This document shows positions 24,538-33,561 of a stretch of 36,841 nt of DNA, in pieces (the first letter of the stretch is position 1; every line of letters starts with the position of its first letter). The notes under the pieces are model-generated. The model saw only the letters and a list, made by a program, of their open reading frames with translations. It searched no databases and was not told where the DNA came from. The translations under genes were made by a program, and so were the position numbers. Origin of the DNA: Alteromonadaceae bacterium (GTDB lineage: Bacteria; Pseudomonadota; Gammaproteobacteria; Enterobacterales; Alteromonadaceae); contig WGGB01000128.1 of NCBI GenBank assembly GCA_015491935.1, positions 1 through 36,841 on the forward strand. The letters run 5' to 3'.

Positions 24538-26556
24538 GTGAATAAATTATCACTAGATATGACAACCAAATTATTAAGAGCAACTTTTTTAACTAATATG
24601 GAAGTTTTTAAACATATCCTTCCCGATTTATATGATTTTTTTAAAGATTATAAGCAAGGAAATACATTATTAACGATAGATGATAATAACAATGTAAATT
24701 TAATTGATAATGGTTGTTTAGTTTATGATGGTGATCCTAAAAAGCTAGCTATTGAACAAGTAGATGTATTTGCTCAAAATCCAAAATGTTTTTCTTATGG
24801 TTTATCATTTTCTGATAAACCCGTATTTGAACATGAGCGAGTATTAAAAAAAATAACTGAAAGACAAAAGCAAGAAACTGGGCAATTATCTGATTTACAA
24901 ATTGAGGTTCCCTGGAAAGAACCGCAATTAGATTTTTTTTGTATGATAGGTTGTGGCTTAGGTTATCAAATAGAAGAGCTTTTTAAGCGCAAAGATATTA
25001 AAGTTTTTTATTTATATGAAGCTTCTGCAGATGTTTTTTATGCGGCGATGCATTGTATTGACTTTAAGCCTTTAATTGATAAATGTAGCGCTTTAGGTGG
25101 TTCTTTTACCATAGGTGTGGGCAATAATGATACACAGTTCGTTAACCAAATTAACGAATTATTAAAAGTTAATGGTTTTTACCTTGTTAGTCGTATTTTT
25201 GCTTATCGACATTATTTAAGTGAGAAAAATACAGAGGCATTTAAATTACTTCATGAAGTTGCGCACAGGTATAGTGCTGGGTGGGGCTTTTTTGAAGATG
25301 AAATTATAAGTTTAATTCATACTGTGGAGAATATAGATAGTGGCTTTCCTATCCTTAAATACAATAATCAAGTTGAAAATATTGTACAAGAGCTCCCTGT
25401 CATTATTGTTGGTAATGGCCCTTCTTTAGATAATGACATTGAGTTATTAAAAGAACGTCAAAATAATGTTGTTATTGTTAGTTGTGGTACTGCTCTTAAA
25501 AGTTTGTTGCATCATAATATCATTCCTAATATTCATATAGAAATGGAAAGAACAGCAGGGCTTGATGATCATTACCATCTATTTACTGATGATGAACAAA
25601 AAATTATAAAAACTATTCCTATTATTGCTTTAAATACAGTGTATACAGGCTTGTTAAAACGATTTTCACAAGCTTATACTATGCTCAAAATAAATGATGG
25701 AGGTATGGATTTTGTTAAATTTCTTTCCCCTGAAAATAGTTTTGAAATAGTTAAATATTGTAATCCAACTGTTTCGAATGCGGCATTAATGGCGATGTTA
25801 CATTTAGGCTTTAAAAATATTTATTTACTTGGCGTTGATTTAGGTTTTGTTGATGATGGACATCATCACTCTAAAAGTAGTATGTATTATGAAGGAAAGT
25901 GGCAAGGAAAAGACTCAACTAATAAAGCATTTAAAGGAAGTAGCCGAGTAACGGAAGGAAACTTTAGGGATGAGGTACTTACTACACAAATATTCGATTC
26001 GTCTAAAGGCGTTATGGAGTTTGCGTTGCAAGATTTTAAAAATGTAAATACTTATAATTGTTCTGATGGAGCTAAAATAAGAGGTGCTGAGCCTTTAGCT
26101 TTTAAAGATGTATCTATTGAAAAATCAACGTTAGATGTTAATAAAGAGCTCGATAGTGTTTTTAATGATTCATTTAGTTTGTTTTCACGAAGTAAAAAAT
26201 ATGTGCATAATTTTCTTCAGGATCAATTTTTACTTAAGTTTAAAATAGTTATTGATACATTTATTGAATTTTTAGATGAACCTATTCATTCTCGAGCTGA
26301 ATTATCGGCTATGTTTTCAAGACAAAATGATTATATATACTTGTTATCAACTCGAAAAGACACCATGTTATATTTTCGATTTATGAAAGGTTCGATGATT
26401 TATTTTCAAAGTACCATTATGACTAATTGCGCAAGCTATACTAATGAAGCAATGAGAATGAATTATATAAGCGATACCCTTGTTGAAATGAAAAAACATT
26501 TTAGGTACTTATACGCTGAATTGCTAAATGGTTACAATAAACCAGCAAAAATTTAG
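24538..26556 (+). CDS. maf: Maf/DUF115 motility accessory factor, probable flagellin nonulosonic acid transferase
   Basis: A 672-aa protein with a GTG start and AAGG 8-11 bases upstream. The N-terminal part includes a segment with FFCMIGCGLGYQIEELFKR near residue 145. The central DUF115/MptE-like core starts near residue 285 (LPVIIVGNGPSLDNDIELLK) and continues with CGTALKSLLHHNIIPNIHIE and VSNAALMAMLHLGFKNIYLL, then GVDLGF. A helical C-terminal domain follows. Maf proteins transfer pseudaminic or legionaminic acid to flagellin Ser/Thr in the cytoplasm in Aeromonas, Campylobacter and Helicobacter (family knowledge). Its place between the flagellins and a Pse operon, and its sigma-54 promoter, support that role. 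It is unrelated to the septum-formation Maf. Confidence 0.92.
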   Translation: MNKLSLDMTTKLLRATFLTNMEVFKHILPDLYDFFKDYKQGNTLLTIDDNNNVNLIDNGCLVYDGDPKKLAIEQVDVFAQNPKCFSYGLSFSDKPVFEHERVLKKITERQKQETGQLSDLQIEVPWKEPQLDFFCMIGCGLGYQIEELFKRKDIKVFYLYEASADVFYAAMHCIDFKPLIDKCSALGGSFTIGVGNNDTQFVNQINELLKVNGFYLVSRIFAYRHYLSEKNTEAFKLLHEVAHRYSAGWGFFEDEIISLIHTVENIDSGFPILKYNNQVENIVQELPVIIVGNGPSLDNDIELLKERQNNVVIVSCGTALKSLLHHNIIPNIHIEMERTAGLDDHYHLFTDDEQKIIKTIPIIALNTVYTGLLKRFSQAYTMLKINDGGMDFVKFLSPENSFEIVKYCNPTVSNAALMAMLHLGFKNIYLLGVDLGFVDDGHHHSKSSMYYEGKWQGKDSTNKAFKGSSRVTEGNFRDEVLTTQIFDSSKGVMEFALQDFKNVNTYNCSDGAKIRGAEPLAFKDVSIEKSTLDVNKELDSVFNDSFSLFSRSKKYVHNFLQDQFLLKFKIVIDTFIEFLDEPIHSRAELSAMFSRQNDYIYLLSTRKDTMLYFRFMKGSMIYFQSTIMTNCASYTNEAMRMNYISDTLVEMKKHFRYLYAELLNGYNKPAKI

Positions 26557-26581
26557 TAATCAAGTAGGATAAACGTTTTAG

Positions 26582-26631
26582 AAGAAATTTATCAAGAGGC
26601 TGTAATTCCTAGTAAGATGTATAAATTTCTT
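26582..26631. terminator. Possible bidirectional terminator between maf and the pse operon
   Basis: AAGAAATTTA at 26582-26591 is the exact reverse complement of TAAATTTCTT at 26622-26631, with a 30-base loop that can form an inner AGG/CCT pairing. It lies in the 79-bp gap between two convergent genes. The stem is AT-rich, so strength is doubtful. Confidence 0.4.
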
Positions 26632-26635
26632 TTAT

Positions 26636-27220
26636 TCAAGCGCTAGGCATTTCAACTATGAGTTTCGGTAGTATGTATTGTTGTCGTTTAAATAGGCAAA
26701 CTTCGACTAAATCACATGGTTGTTCATTTAACATATAATGATCTTTTAAAACACAATCGTTGCTAAACCCCGCTTTTAAAAATGCTTTAGTACTACCAAT
26801 ATTGGGCTTGTATGCACCAGCAGATAATTTACGTAATTGTAAGTATTCAAAGCTATAGCGAGAAATTAATTGAATAGCTTGAGTGGCAATACCTTTACCC
26901 CAAGATTTTTTATCACCAATAAATAAACTCACTTCACCAACATGATGATGAGGCTTAATACCGCCTATTTTAATATTACCAATATGTTTATGACTTTCTT
27001 TTAAACGAATGGTAAATAAATGTTCATTAGGATCGGATATCATTAAATGGATAAAGTTTTTTATTGCTGTTAAATCTTGTACATAAAATCTGGTTTCTAA
27101 ATATTGATTGATCAGAGGGTCATTCAACCATTCTACATATTCATAACTGGCATCTTGTTCAGTGATAGTTTGTAAATAAACGGACGGCACCTGTGGACTT
27201 GATATTCTAATGGTTTTCAT
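26636..27220 (-). CDS. pseH: GNAT N-acetyltransferase, probable PseH
   Basis: About 194 aa from the ATG at 27220, chosen because AAAGGT lies 7-12 bases upstream and the GNAT fold starts right after it. Longer in-frame starts at 27301, next to the preceding stop, or 27370 add a non-conserved leader. A RimJ/RimL-type GNAT core is visible: WLNDPLINQYLETR, IGNIKIGGI, then the acetyl-CoA loop SWGKGIATQAIQLISRY and NIGSTKAFLKAGF. PseH acetylates N4 of the UDP-linked altrosamine intermediate. It is the only acetyltransferase in the operon, the main reason for assigning it to this step. Last gene of the operon. Confidence 0.78.
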   Translation of the reverse strand: MKTIRISSPQVPSVYLQTITEQDASYEYVEWLNDPLINQYLETRFYVQDLTAIKNFIHLMISDPNEHLFTIRLKESHKHIGNIKIGGIKPHHHVGEVSLFIGDKKSWGKGIATQAIQLISRYSFEYLQLRKLSAGAYKPNIGSTKAFLKAGFSNDCVLKDHYMLNEQPCDLVEVCLFKRQQYILPKLIVEMPSA

Positions 27221-27303
27221 GTGCTTACCTTTTTGTTGATTTGATATCTTATTAGAACACGAATTGTTGGCTATAAAATAACTGGCTCTAAGTTTAGCCA
27301 TAT

Positions 27304-27987
27304 CTACACTATTTTTCTGATCAGCATAAACGCTTCTGCTCGCTCTAAACCTACTTGATTTCCACGCCACTGATTTAAAATATTAATGGCTTTTATTGAG
27401 CGGCTATGAGGGAAATCTCTCATTTCTGGTTGATAATACGCCAATAACTGTTGTTTTCTCGTTTGTAATTGTGATATGTCGATAAAATAATTAGGCATAA
27501 AGTAATCGCCTATGCTAGTGCTTGACCATTCGGTACTTGAATTAACTTCAAAGGTTAAAATTGTTGTTATCGTACTATTCGGTTGTGGTCGGCAAGCGGT
27601 CATTACAGCTTGGTGAACAATACGGTGGTCGATGTTTAAATCACCTCCATGGTGGGTATATATCATATTTGGCTGAAAATCATCGATAACTTTTTCAATA
27701 GCTTGAGTGACATTTATTAACGGTACTTGGTCCATTTGATTATCAGGAAAATCATAGTTATAAAATTTATCAGTATTTAAAAGTTGACAAGCTTGTTGTT
27801 GAGCGTTGAGGCGTTTATTAATTTCTTTTTGCTCTTTTTCTTGTATTAATGTGTTGCGTGCGCTGATCCCATTTGTCATATAAATTATTTGAATTTTATC
27901 ACCGTTATCACTATGTTTTAGTAATGTTCCACCACAACCGATGGCTTCATCATCAGCATGCGCTACAATAACGAGTACTTTATTCAT
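27304..27987 (-). CDS. PIG-L/LmbE-family N-deacetylase
   Basis: About 227 aa from the ATG at 27987, which overlaps the pseI stop as ATGA and has GGGAG upstream. An alternative ATG at 28002 adds five residues. The metal-binding and catalytic motif AHADDE is at residues 9-14, followed by GCGG. A second metal-ligand region YTHHGGDLNIDHRIVHQAV is near residues 115-133. Family members remove acetyl groups from N-acetyl sugars with zinc. It is not one of the standard PseB-C-H-G-I-F enzymes. In this operon it could deacetylate a nonulosonic acid or precursor so that another acyl group can be attached (inference). Confidence 0.88.
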   Translation of the reverse strand: MNKVLVIVAHADDEAIGCGGTLLKHSDNGDKIQIIYMTNGISARNTLIQEKEQKEINKRLNAQQQACQLLNTDKFYNYDFPDNQMDQVPLINVTQAIEKVIDDFQPNMIYTHHGGDLNIDHRIVHQAVMTACRPQPNSTITTILTFEVNSSTEWSSTSIGDYFMPNYFIDISQLQTRKQQLLAYYQPEMRDFPHSRSIKAINILNQWRGNQVGLERAEAFMLIRKIV

Positions 27988-29045
27988 TTTATTAACTCCC
28001 ATGAAACGGGGGTGCCGCGTTTTATATTACTGTTTACTTGTTTGCCAATTATTTCGGGTAAATATTTAGGTGCTAAACCAAACCCCGGACGAATACGCTT
28101 TACATGCTGCTCTGTAATCGTCGTATCTTTGAAAATATCTTCAACAAAAAATAATGAACGTCTAAATTTTAAACTTTCTTGTTCTGCCGGTTTTCTCTCG
28201 TAACCAGCTTTGCCTAAAGAAGCCCAAGTAAGTTTACTTTGCTCTACCAGTACTTTTAACTCTTCAGGCTCAAGTGAAAACTCACTGTCAGGGCCTTTAT
28301 CTTCTCGACTTAAGGTAACATGTTTTTCTATGATACATGCGTCTAAGGCAACCGCTGATGTAGCTATAGTAGTTCCTAAAGAATGATCTGATAACCCTGA
28401 CAATACCTGCCATCGCTCAGCTATATCTTGTATTGTTCTTAGATTGCTTTGTTCAATAGGTGCTGGATAAGCACTAATACAATGTAATAATACTAAATCC
28501 ATCCCGCCTGCATTTTTGACCGTGTCGACAAGGTCATCTATTTCATCTTCATTCGCTAGGCCGGTGGAAATTATTAATGGTTTGCCTGTTTTAGCTACTT
28601 TTTCAATTAAAGGTAAATCAGTGGCTTCAAATGAGGCTATTTTGTATGCAGGACAGTCAAGAGACTCTAATAAATCGACAGCAGTTTCATCAAATGGTGT
28701 GCTAAATATTGTGATCCCTATTTTTTTTGCATGAGCAAACATTGCTTGATGCCATTCAAAAGGTGTTTGTGCCCATTTATAAAGTTCGTACAGTTTATAG
28801 CCATGCCACAACCCACCATTAATTTTAAAATATTCATTGTCACAATCAATAGTCATGGTGTCTGCGGTATAGGTTTGAATTTTTACCGCATCGGCTCCCA
28901 TTGCTTTTGCCATGTCTATAGTTTTTAAAGCACGATCTAGTTCACCATTATGATTTGCTGACATTTCTGCGATTATATAGGGTGAATGTTTATTGCCAAT
29001 TTTTCTGTTATTTATGGTTATTTCATTATTAAAGTGCTGATTCAT
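27984..29045 (-). CDS. pseI: PseI pseudaminic acid synthase
   Basis: A 353-aa NeuB/PseI-type synthase. The TIM-barrel begins with SPYIIAEMSANHNGELDRAL (about residues 21-40), followed by GADAVKIQTYTADTMT, STPFDETAV, KIASFEATDLPLI and SDHSLGTTIA. The C-terminal SAF (antifreeze-like) domain spans about residues 290-353 (RRSLFFVEDI, RPGFGLAP). It condenses 2,4-diacetamido-2,4,6-trideoxy-L-altrose with phosphoenolpyruvate to pseudaminic acid. YTADTMTID and the genomic link to PseB/PseC favour PseI over sialic or legionaminic acid synthase. It lies 4 bp after the preceding formyltransferase-like gene. Confidence 0.94.
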   Translation of the reverse strand: MNQHFNNEITINNRKIGNKHSPYIIAEMSANHNGELDRALKTIDMAKAMGADAVKIQTYTADTMTIDCDNEYFKINGGLWHGYKLYELYKWAQTPFEWHQAMFAHAKKIGITIFSTPFDETAVDLLESLDCPAYKIASFEATDLPLIEKVAKTGKPLIISTGLANEDEIDDLVDTVKNAGGMDLVLLHCISAYPAPIEQSNLRTIQDIAERWQVLSGLSDHSLGTTIATSAVALDACIIEKHVTLSREDKGPDSEFSLEPEELKVLVEQSKLTWASLGKAGYERKPAEQESLKFRRSLFFVEDIFKDTTITEQHVKRIRPGFGLAPKYLPEIIGKQVNSNIKRGTPVSWELIK

Positions 29046-29049
29046 GTGA

Positions 29050-29733
29050 TTACTCTAATGTGTTTTTTATGGTTACTTTTGCCGAGACAATGCCATTTTC
29101 AATACTTGCCTGTGAAAACTCTAGTAGTTGACTATCACGTTTTATAAAAGCTTTCGGATAGCTTGGTGCGTCAAGCATGCGTATAAAATCATATAATTGT
29201 TTGTTTGATAAATTACGAGGTATTTCACTTTGCGCAGGCGTACGCCTTTTAAAGTGCGTAATTTTTCCTGTTTGTTCTTTAGGGATGGGAGCTGTTGAAA
29301 TAATTTCAGTAATCATCTTGTGTATCACTTTAGCGGCTAGATGAAATATTTCTAAAGCCGAGCCTTTTAGTGATAGATCGTGCTTTGTATATACTGGTCC
29401 TGCATCTAATGAGGAAGTCATTTTTAGAGCGGATATTTTTGTTTCAGTATGACCTTTTATAATAAGGTTTTGTAGTGGACTGCCTCCTCTACCATAAGGT
29501 AAATCAGTCATATGGAAACATACGCAGGTATATTTTGATAAAATATTATTTGGAACTATCCAACTCCAATGTGGAAAAAAAATATAATCGGGGTTAAAGT
29601 CCGATAAAAATTCTAATGTTAATTGTTCTGGTTGAGAAATTAACTGCCAGTTTCCTTGGATTTTTTTACTATATTGTTCAAATTCTGTAATATTCCATGG
29701 ATGAATAGTTGCTACTAGGTAATTATTCATCAT
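29050..29733 (-). CDS. Formyltransferase-fold protein 2 (sugar N-formyltransferase-like)
   Basis: A 227-aa protein related to methionyl-tRNA/sugar formyltransferases. Residues 71-91 (VCFHMTDLPYGRGGSPLQNL...) match the HxSxLPxxRGxxP loop, with His74. LDAGPVY supplies the usual catalytic Asp (D110). A C-terminal stretch with FKRRTPAQSEIP, similar to ArnA-type formyltransferases, is near residues 165-177. The Asn two residues before the catalytic His in Fmt and ArnA (N-x-H) is Cys72 here. It overlaps the first formyltransferase-like gene by 11 bases and so is probably translationally coupled. It may formylate an amino sugar in the Pse pathway (inference). It is too short for genuine Fmt (about 310 aa). 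Confidence 0.8.
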   Translation of the reverse strand: MMNNYLVATIHPWNITEFEQYSKKIQGNWQLISQPEQLTLEFLSDFNPDYIFFPHWSWIVPNNILSKYTCVCFHMTDLPYGRGGSPLQNLIIKGHTETKISALKMTSSLDAGPVYTKHDLSLKGSALEIFHLAAKVIHKMITEIISTAPIPKEQTGKITHFKRRTPAQSEIPRNLSNKQLYDFIRMLDAPSYPKAFIKRDSQLLEFSQASIENGIVSAKVTIKNTLE

Positions 29734-30361
29734 TTGTTATCGCCAAGGTGTATTTTTTTCCTTGATATTCGAAAAAAGCAGGATAGTGTTCATTATCGAC
29801 AAGACGTAATAAATTAAATTGCTCTTTCAAGCTTTTATCAATGTCAAGTTTACTGTCTTTTGGTTTTCTTTGGGGATAATAACTTTCTTCCCCTATTTGT
29901 TTTTTAGATTGTAGTTGTCCATATTGTTCAATAAATTTAAGGCATAGCTCTACCGTTTTTTTCCCTTGTAAATCTCGCCATTCTTGATGTAATTCAGTGC
30001 CTGTTAATTGGATGAAGTCAGTTAACCAAATATCACCGGAGTCTACTTTTTTACCTGCGCTAATTAAAGAAATGGGGATCTTAGATTCTCCAGCTAATAT
30101 TTGCCAACTCATCGGTGCAAAACCTTTACCTTGAGGTAATGCACTTTCGTGTACAACTAGATTATAGCGATTTTTATTAAGTGTGACTTCGTCGAGTATT
30201 TGCGTACAACCTAATATAAATAATAGCCAACCATTATTGATTTCTGATGAATGTCGACAAAGTTTTGTCTTAAAACCTAACATATTAAGCTCTTTAATTA
30301 AGGCCTCAGTGTAGGGCAAAATCCAGCTGTCATTATCGACTAAAACATATATATTTTTCAT
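29723..30361 (-). CDS. Formyltransferase-fold protein 1 (sugar N-formyltransferase-like)
   Basis: A 212-aa protein with a formyltransferase-like core: YNLVVHESALPQGKGFAPMS (His71) matches the HxSxLPxxRGxxP region, and KKVDSGDIWL supplies the Asp (D107). The N-terminal half is shorter and unusual (YVLVDNDSWILPYTEALIKE). The C-terminus has YYPQRKPKDSKLDIDK, then RLVDNEHYPAFFEYQGKKYT, a small domain like that of Fmt relatives. The N-x-H asparagine is replaced by Val69. Only low similarity to its neighbour is visible, so this is not a recent duplication. It overlaps the pseG stop as ATGA. Substrate unknown. Confidence 0.75.
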   Translation of the reverse strand: MKNIYVLVDNDSWILPYTEALIKELNMLGFKTKLCRHSSEINNGWLLFILGCTQILDEVTLNKNRYNLVVHESALPQGKGFAPMSWQILAGESKIPISLISAGKKVDSGDIWLTDFIQLTGTELHQEWRDLQGKKTVELCLKFIEQYGQLQSKKQIGEESYYPQRKPKDSKLDIDKSLKEQFNLLRLVDNEHYPAFFEYQGKKYTLAITNDE

Positions 30362-31479
30362 TGTGTTATTACTTTATTTTTTAATAAGTTTGCGACTATA
30401 TCGGCGCCTAAACCGCTACAACAACTAAAGCTAGATTTTACCATGTTTATATAAAGGGCAGGCGAGTTAATTGTTGCTAACAATTGTTGAAGAAAGTTCT
30501 TTTGAGTTAACGCATAAAAGTAACCTAAATTTATAGCTGCGCCGGCTTGTGTTAAATTGTGGGCGATAGTTTCTTGGTTTTTAGCGCTAACAATGGTTAA
30601 AGTAGGTAAACCTAAACAACAGCGTTCCCATGCAGTTGCTCCTGCTGAGCCAATAGCTATATCAGCCTCTAGCATTAATTTGGCCATTGATTTTGGCTTG
30701 ACGATGATCTTTATCCAATCATATTGATGAGAGAATGATTTAAGTTGTTCTAGATAAGTACTCATCGGACTAATAACTACTTGTATCGTTAAACTAGGTT
30801 GGCTGTTTTTGATCGTTATTAGGGCATAAATAATTTGTTCGCTAATATTGTCAGGATCGGTGCCACCCATTGAAATCAGCACATTTTCAATGGATTTAGT
30901 GTTTACCCTTTTTATTTTTGCTAAAGGTCTAAGCTGAGAAAATTCATCTCGTAATAGCATAAAATCAGCACCTAGCAATAATTGACAATTTTTTGGTACT
31001 AAACGTTGATAGTCTTGTTTTCGTCTATTGAGAGTTTGATCTAATAATAGATCACAATAATGCGCTCTATTAGCTAAGTCATCAATGACCATAATTTTAT
31101 TGGCTAATGGTTTTATGAGTTTTTGCCAGTGTCTATCTAAACTGTAGTGATCAACAATCAACCAATCTAACCAAGGGTGATATTTTAAAGCTTGTTTTAC
31201 TTCAAGGGCATCTTGTTGGTAAGAACAGCCTAACCATTTTCTATCATCAACTTCTTGTTCGATATTTTCTATTGGAGCAGACAAAGATAAAACCGTAAAG
31301 CCTTGTTCAACAATAAAAGCAATTAAATTACCCTGATGTTGTTTACATAAAAAGACGATTTGGCAATTTTGTTGTTGTAATTTTTTCGCCAATGTTAAGC
31401 AACGCATTACATGCCCTGTCCCCATACGGGTAGAGGCATCTACTCTAATAGCTATATTTGTTAACAGGTTAGCTTTCAT
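30358..31479 (-). CDS. pseG: PseG UDP-2,4-diacetamido-2,4,6-trideoxy-beta-L-altropyranose hydrolase
   Basis: A 373-aa GT-B-type hydrolase. The N-terminus carries the PseG signature IAIRVDASTRMGTGHVMRCL (His23 is the likely catalytic base). Later motifs are WLIVDHYSLDRHW, MVIDDLANRAHYCDLLLDQT, VLISMGGTDPDN (nucleotide-sugar site, about residues 207-218) and AIGSAGATAWERCCLGLPTL. PseG removes UDP to release the free sugar for PseI. It follows the class III aminotransferase by 39 bp and is joined to the first formyltransferase-like gene by an ATGA overlap. Confidence 0.95.
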   Translation of the reverse strand: MKANLLTNIAIRVDASTRMGTGHVMRCLTLAKKLQQQNCQIVFLCKQHQGNLIAFIVEQGFTVLSLSAPIENIEQEVDDRKWLGCSYQQDALEVKQALKYHPWLDWLIVDHYSLDRHWQKLIKPLANKIMVIDDLANRAHYCDLLLDQTLNRRKQDYQRLVPKNCQLLLGADFMLLRDEFSQLRPLAKIKRVNTKSIENVLISMGGTDPDNISEQIIYALITIKNSQPSLTIQVVISPMSTYLEQLKSFSHQYDWIKIIVKPKSMAKLMLEADIAIGSAGATAWERCCLGLPTLTIVSAKNQETIAHNLTQAGAAINLGYFYALTQKNFLQQLLATINSPALYINMVKSSFSCCSGLGADIVANLLKNKVITQ

Positions 31480-31518
31480 ATTGCTGTTTTCTTTAGCTAG
31501 TTTTATGTTGAAATAGTT

Positions 31519-32802
31519 TTATCTTACTTTAAATAAAGGTTGTAAAACTTGACCTCGAAATACTTGCTCAAAATTTTGTTGGATAATGGTATCTGCTATT
31601 AAGGTTAATACATCTTGATAAGCATTCAACAATATTTTTATATCACTTGTCTGATGAGAAAAATTCAAATTGTGTCCTCCGCCAAGTAGTAAACCTCGTT
31701 GATTCATTTCTTGTAAAAATAATGACTTTAACTGCCAGCTGGAATAATTTTCACTATCGAGCAATTGTAAAAATGACCAAGCAGGGTGGCCACAAACATT
31801 AAGCCATTTAGGTGAACCCAATTTTATTACTATATTTTGCAAACCTTGTTTTAATTGTTCACCAATACCATGAATATGCGTTAATACTTGTTGTTCTTTA
31901 ATTTTTGTTAAGGTGGCTTTTGTTGCTGCTAATGATAGAGTTTCGCCTGCAAAAGTACCTGAAAAAAAGATATCTTCCATTAGCATCATCACATCTTTTC
32001 TACCGACAACCGCAGAAATCGGATAACCATTTGCCATGCCTTTACCAAAGGTTGCTATATCGGGGGTAACATTAAATAATTCTTGAGCACCACCTAGCGA
32101 AAACCTAAAACCTGTGATCATTTCATCAAATATCAATAAAGTATTGTTGTGCTTGCATAAGGTTTTAACTTTGGTTAAAAAATCATGCTCAGGATAATGT
32201 AGATTCATCGGCTCCATTATTACTGCAGCAAATTGGTATTGTTCAAATAGTGAATTTAATGAATCAATATCATTATAGATAAAAGCATGAGTAAGTGCCT
32301 TGGTTACTTCTGGCACACCTAAATCTCTTGATGTTGAACCTATATACCAATCTTGCCAGCCATGATAGCCACAAACGGCAATATGATCTTTGCCTGTAAA
32401 TGCTCGCGCTAAACGAATGGCTGCCGAAGTTGCGTCGCTGCCATTTTTACCAAAGCGTACCATTTCAGCACAGGGCACCATATCTACTAGCATTTCAGCA
32501 ACGTCCATTTCTAAACGGTGGGGCAGAGAAAAGGTTACACCAGATTTTAATTGCTTAATGACGGCATTATCGACATCCTCATCACAATAGCCAAGAGACA
32601 CCGATAATAAGCCACTAACATAATCGGTATATTGATTGCCATCAACATCCCAAACAGTGCAGCCTAAACCGCGCTCAATAAAAAAAGGAGATACACCGTA
32701 AGGATAAGCTGTTTTAGACTTACTAAAAGTTTGAGAACCTAATGGTATGGTCTTTTCAGCGCGATTAAGTAATTGTTCTGATTGTTTGAATGTTCTATTC
32801 AA
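31519..32802 (-). CDS. Class III (GSA-aminomutase-like) PLP aminotransferase
   Basis: About 427 aa from a TTG at 32802, which gives the usual N-terminus NRTFKQSEQLLNRAEKTIPL and then GSQTFSKS; no ATG lies near, and another TTG at 32820 adds six residues. AAGGA is upstream. PLP-fold motifs are FGKNGSDATSAAIRLARAFT, YHGWQDWYIG, LLIFDEMITGFRFS and FGKGMANGYP with the Schiff-base lysine K254. It resembles glutamate-1-semialdehyde aminomutase, but its place in a sugar operon argues against a tetrapyrrole role. It overlaps the end of the cytidylyltransferase gene. Probably it aminates or isomerises a nucleotide-linked or small metabolite used to decorate the glycan (inference). Confidence 0.85.
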   Translation of the reverse strand: MNRTFKQSEQLLNRAEKTIPLGSQTFSKSKTAYPYGVSPFFIERGLGCTVWDVDGNQYTDYVSGLLSVSLGYCDEDVDNAVIKQLKSGVTFSLPHRLEMDVAEMLVDMVPCAEMVRFGKNGSDATSAAIRLARAFTGKDHIAVCGYHGWQDWYIGSTSRDLGVPEVTKALTHAFIYNDIDSLNSLFEQYQFAAVIMEPMNLHYPEHDFLTKVKTLCKHNNTLLIFDEMITGFRFSLGGAQELFNVTPDIATFGKGMANGYPISAVVGRKDVMMLMEDIFFSGTFAGETLSLAATKATLTKIKEQQVLTHIHGIGEQLKQGLQNIVIKLGSPKWLNVCGHPAWSFLQLLDSENYSSWQLKSLFLQEMNQRGLLLGGGHNLNFSHQTSDIKILLNAYQDVLTLIADTIIQQNFEQVFRGQVLQPLFKVR

Positions 32803-33559
32803 AGCCTTGTTCCTTATCAATAATTAACGATTTCAATAACCCTTCATCACGGGCGATATTTTGATTGATTGTCTTTAATTCTGGTTTTTCTTCAAGAAGT
32901 GTTAATATATCTTGCATGGTAAAAAGTGGATTTATTGGATATAAATTTTTGTATATTTCAGTGATAAATTTAAAGTCACTTGCTTCGTCCACTGTCCATC
33001 TTAGTTGCGATAAGTCTGGTGTATATTGAAAGTCAGTTAATTTAAACAATTCACTATGATTACGAATATATTGCGTAACATGTTCACGTTCTGATGGTTT
33101 AATTGCTTGTTGATGACTTTGTATGAGAGACTTGATCGTAAGTACTTCTATATCTAAACCATCAGGTAAACAAGGTTGGCAGCAATTGCTGGTATAGTCG
33201 CTCTGAGTTTTTATGTGTAAATTAATGACGCCATCAATTATTTCCGCGTCTGTTAAAGGACAGTCAGCTGTTAATCTACTTATATGATCTGCTTTGTATA
33301 AACTAGCACATTGGTAATAGCGGTCTAGTACATCATCTAAACTACCTCTAAAACAATCTATATTTAGTGATTGACATAATTCTTCAATATTATCGTCACT
33401 TGTTTGTGTGCTTGTTGCCACAACAATTTTTGTGATTAACTTACTCTGTTTGATTCGGTCTATTTGGTGTTGCAGCATTGGTTTACCTAAAATAGGCTTT
33501 AACACTTTATTAGGCAGTCTAGATGAAGACATACGAGCTTGAATTATCGCAATGATCAT
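32795..33559 (-). CDS. SpsF/COG1861-type cytidylyltransferase, candidate CMP-nonulosonate synthetase
   Basis: About 254 aa from the ATG at 33559, preceded by GGGAGG and starting 2 bp after the aldo/keto reductase stop; a start at 33580 would overlap that gene. The nucleotidyltransferase N-terminus reads MIIAIIQARMSSSRLPNKVL, followed by KPMLQHQIDRI, DDVLDRYYQCA and RLTADCPLTDAEIIDG. This is the SpsF form, not the IIPARGGSKRIPRKN form of canonical PseF/NeuA. No canonical PseF is in the operon, so this protein is the best candidate for activating the Pse derivative with CTP. Alternatively it activates a different compound made by its two flanking enzymes. Confidence 0.85.
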   Translation of the reverse strand: MIIAIIQARMSSSRLPNKVLKPILGKPMLQHQIDRIKQSKLITKIVVATSTQTSDDNIEELCQSLNIDCFRGSLDDVLDRYYQCASLYKADHISRLTADCPLTDAEIIDGVINLHIKTQSDYTSNCCQPCLPDGLDIEVLTIKSLIQSHQQAIKPSEREHVTQYIRNHSELFKLTDFQYTPDLSQLRWTVDEASDFKFITEIYKNLYPINPLFTMQDILTLLEEKPELKTINQNIARDEGLLKSLIIDKEQGFE

Positions 33560-33561
33560 TA

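Noticed and set aside
29050-30361. Annotation as methionyl-tRNA formyltransferase (fmt)
   Set aside because: Both proteins are about 100 residues too short, lack the N-x-H Asn and are embedded in a sugar operon, so a sugar-acylating role is more likely than initiator-tRNA formylation.
31519-32802. Annotation as hemL (glutamate-1-semialdehyde aminomutase)
   Set aside because: The fold matches, but the gene overlaps its neighbours in a pseudaminic acid operon and has a distinct N-terminus (GSQTFSKS region), so a housekeeping tetrapyrrole role is unlikely.
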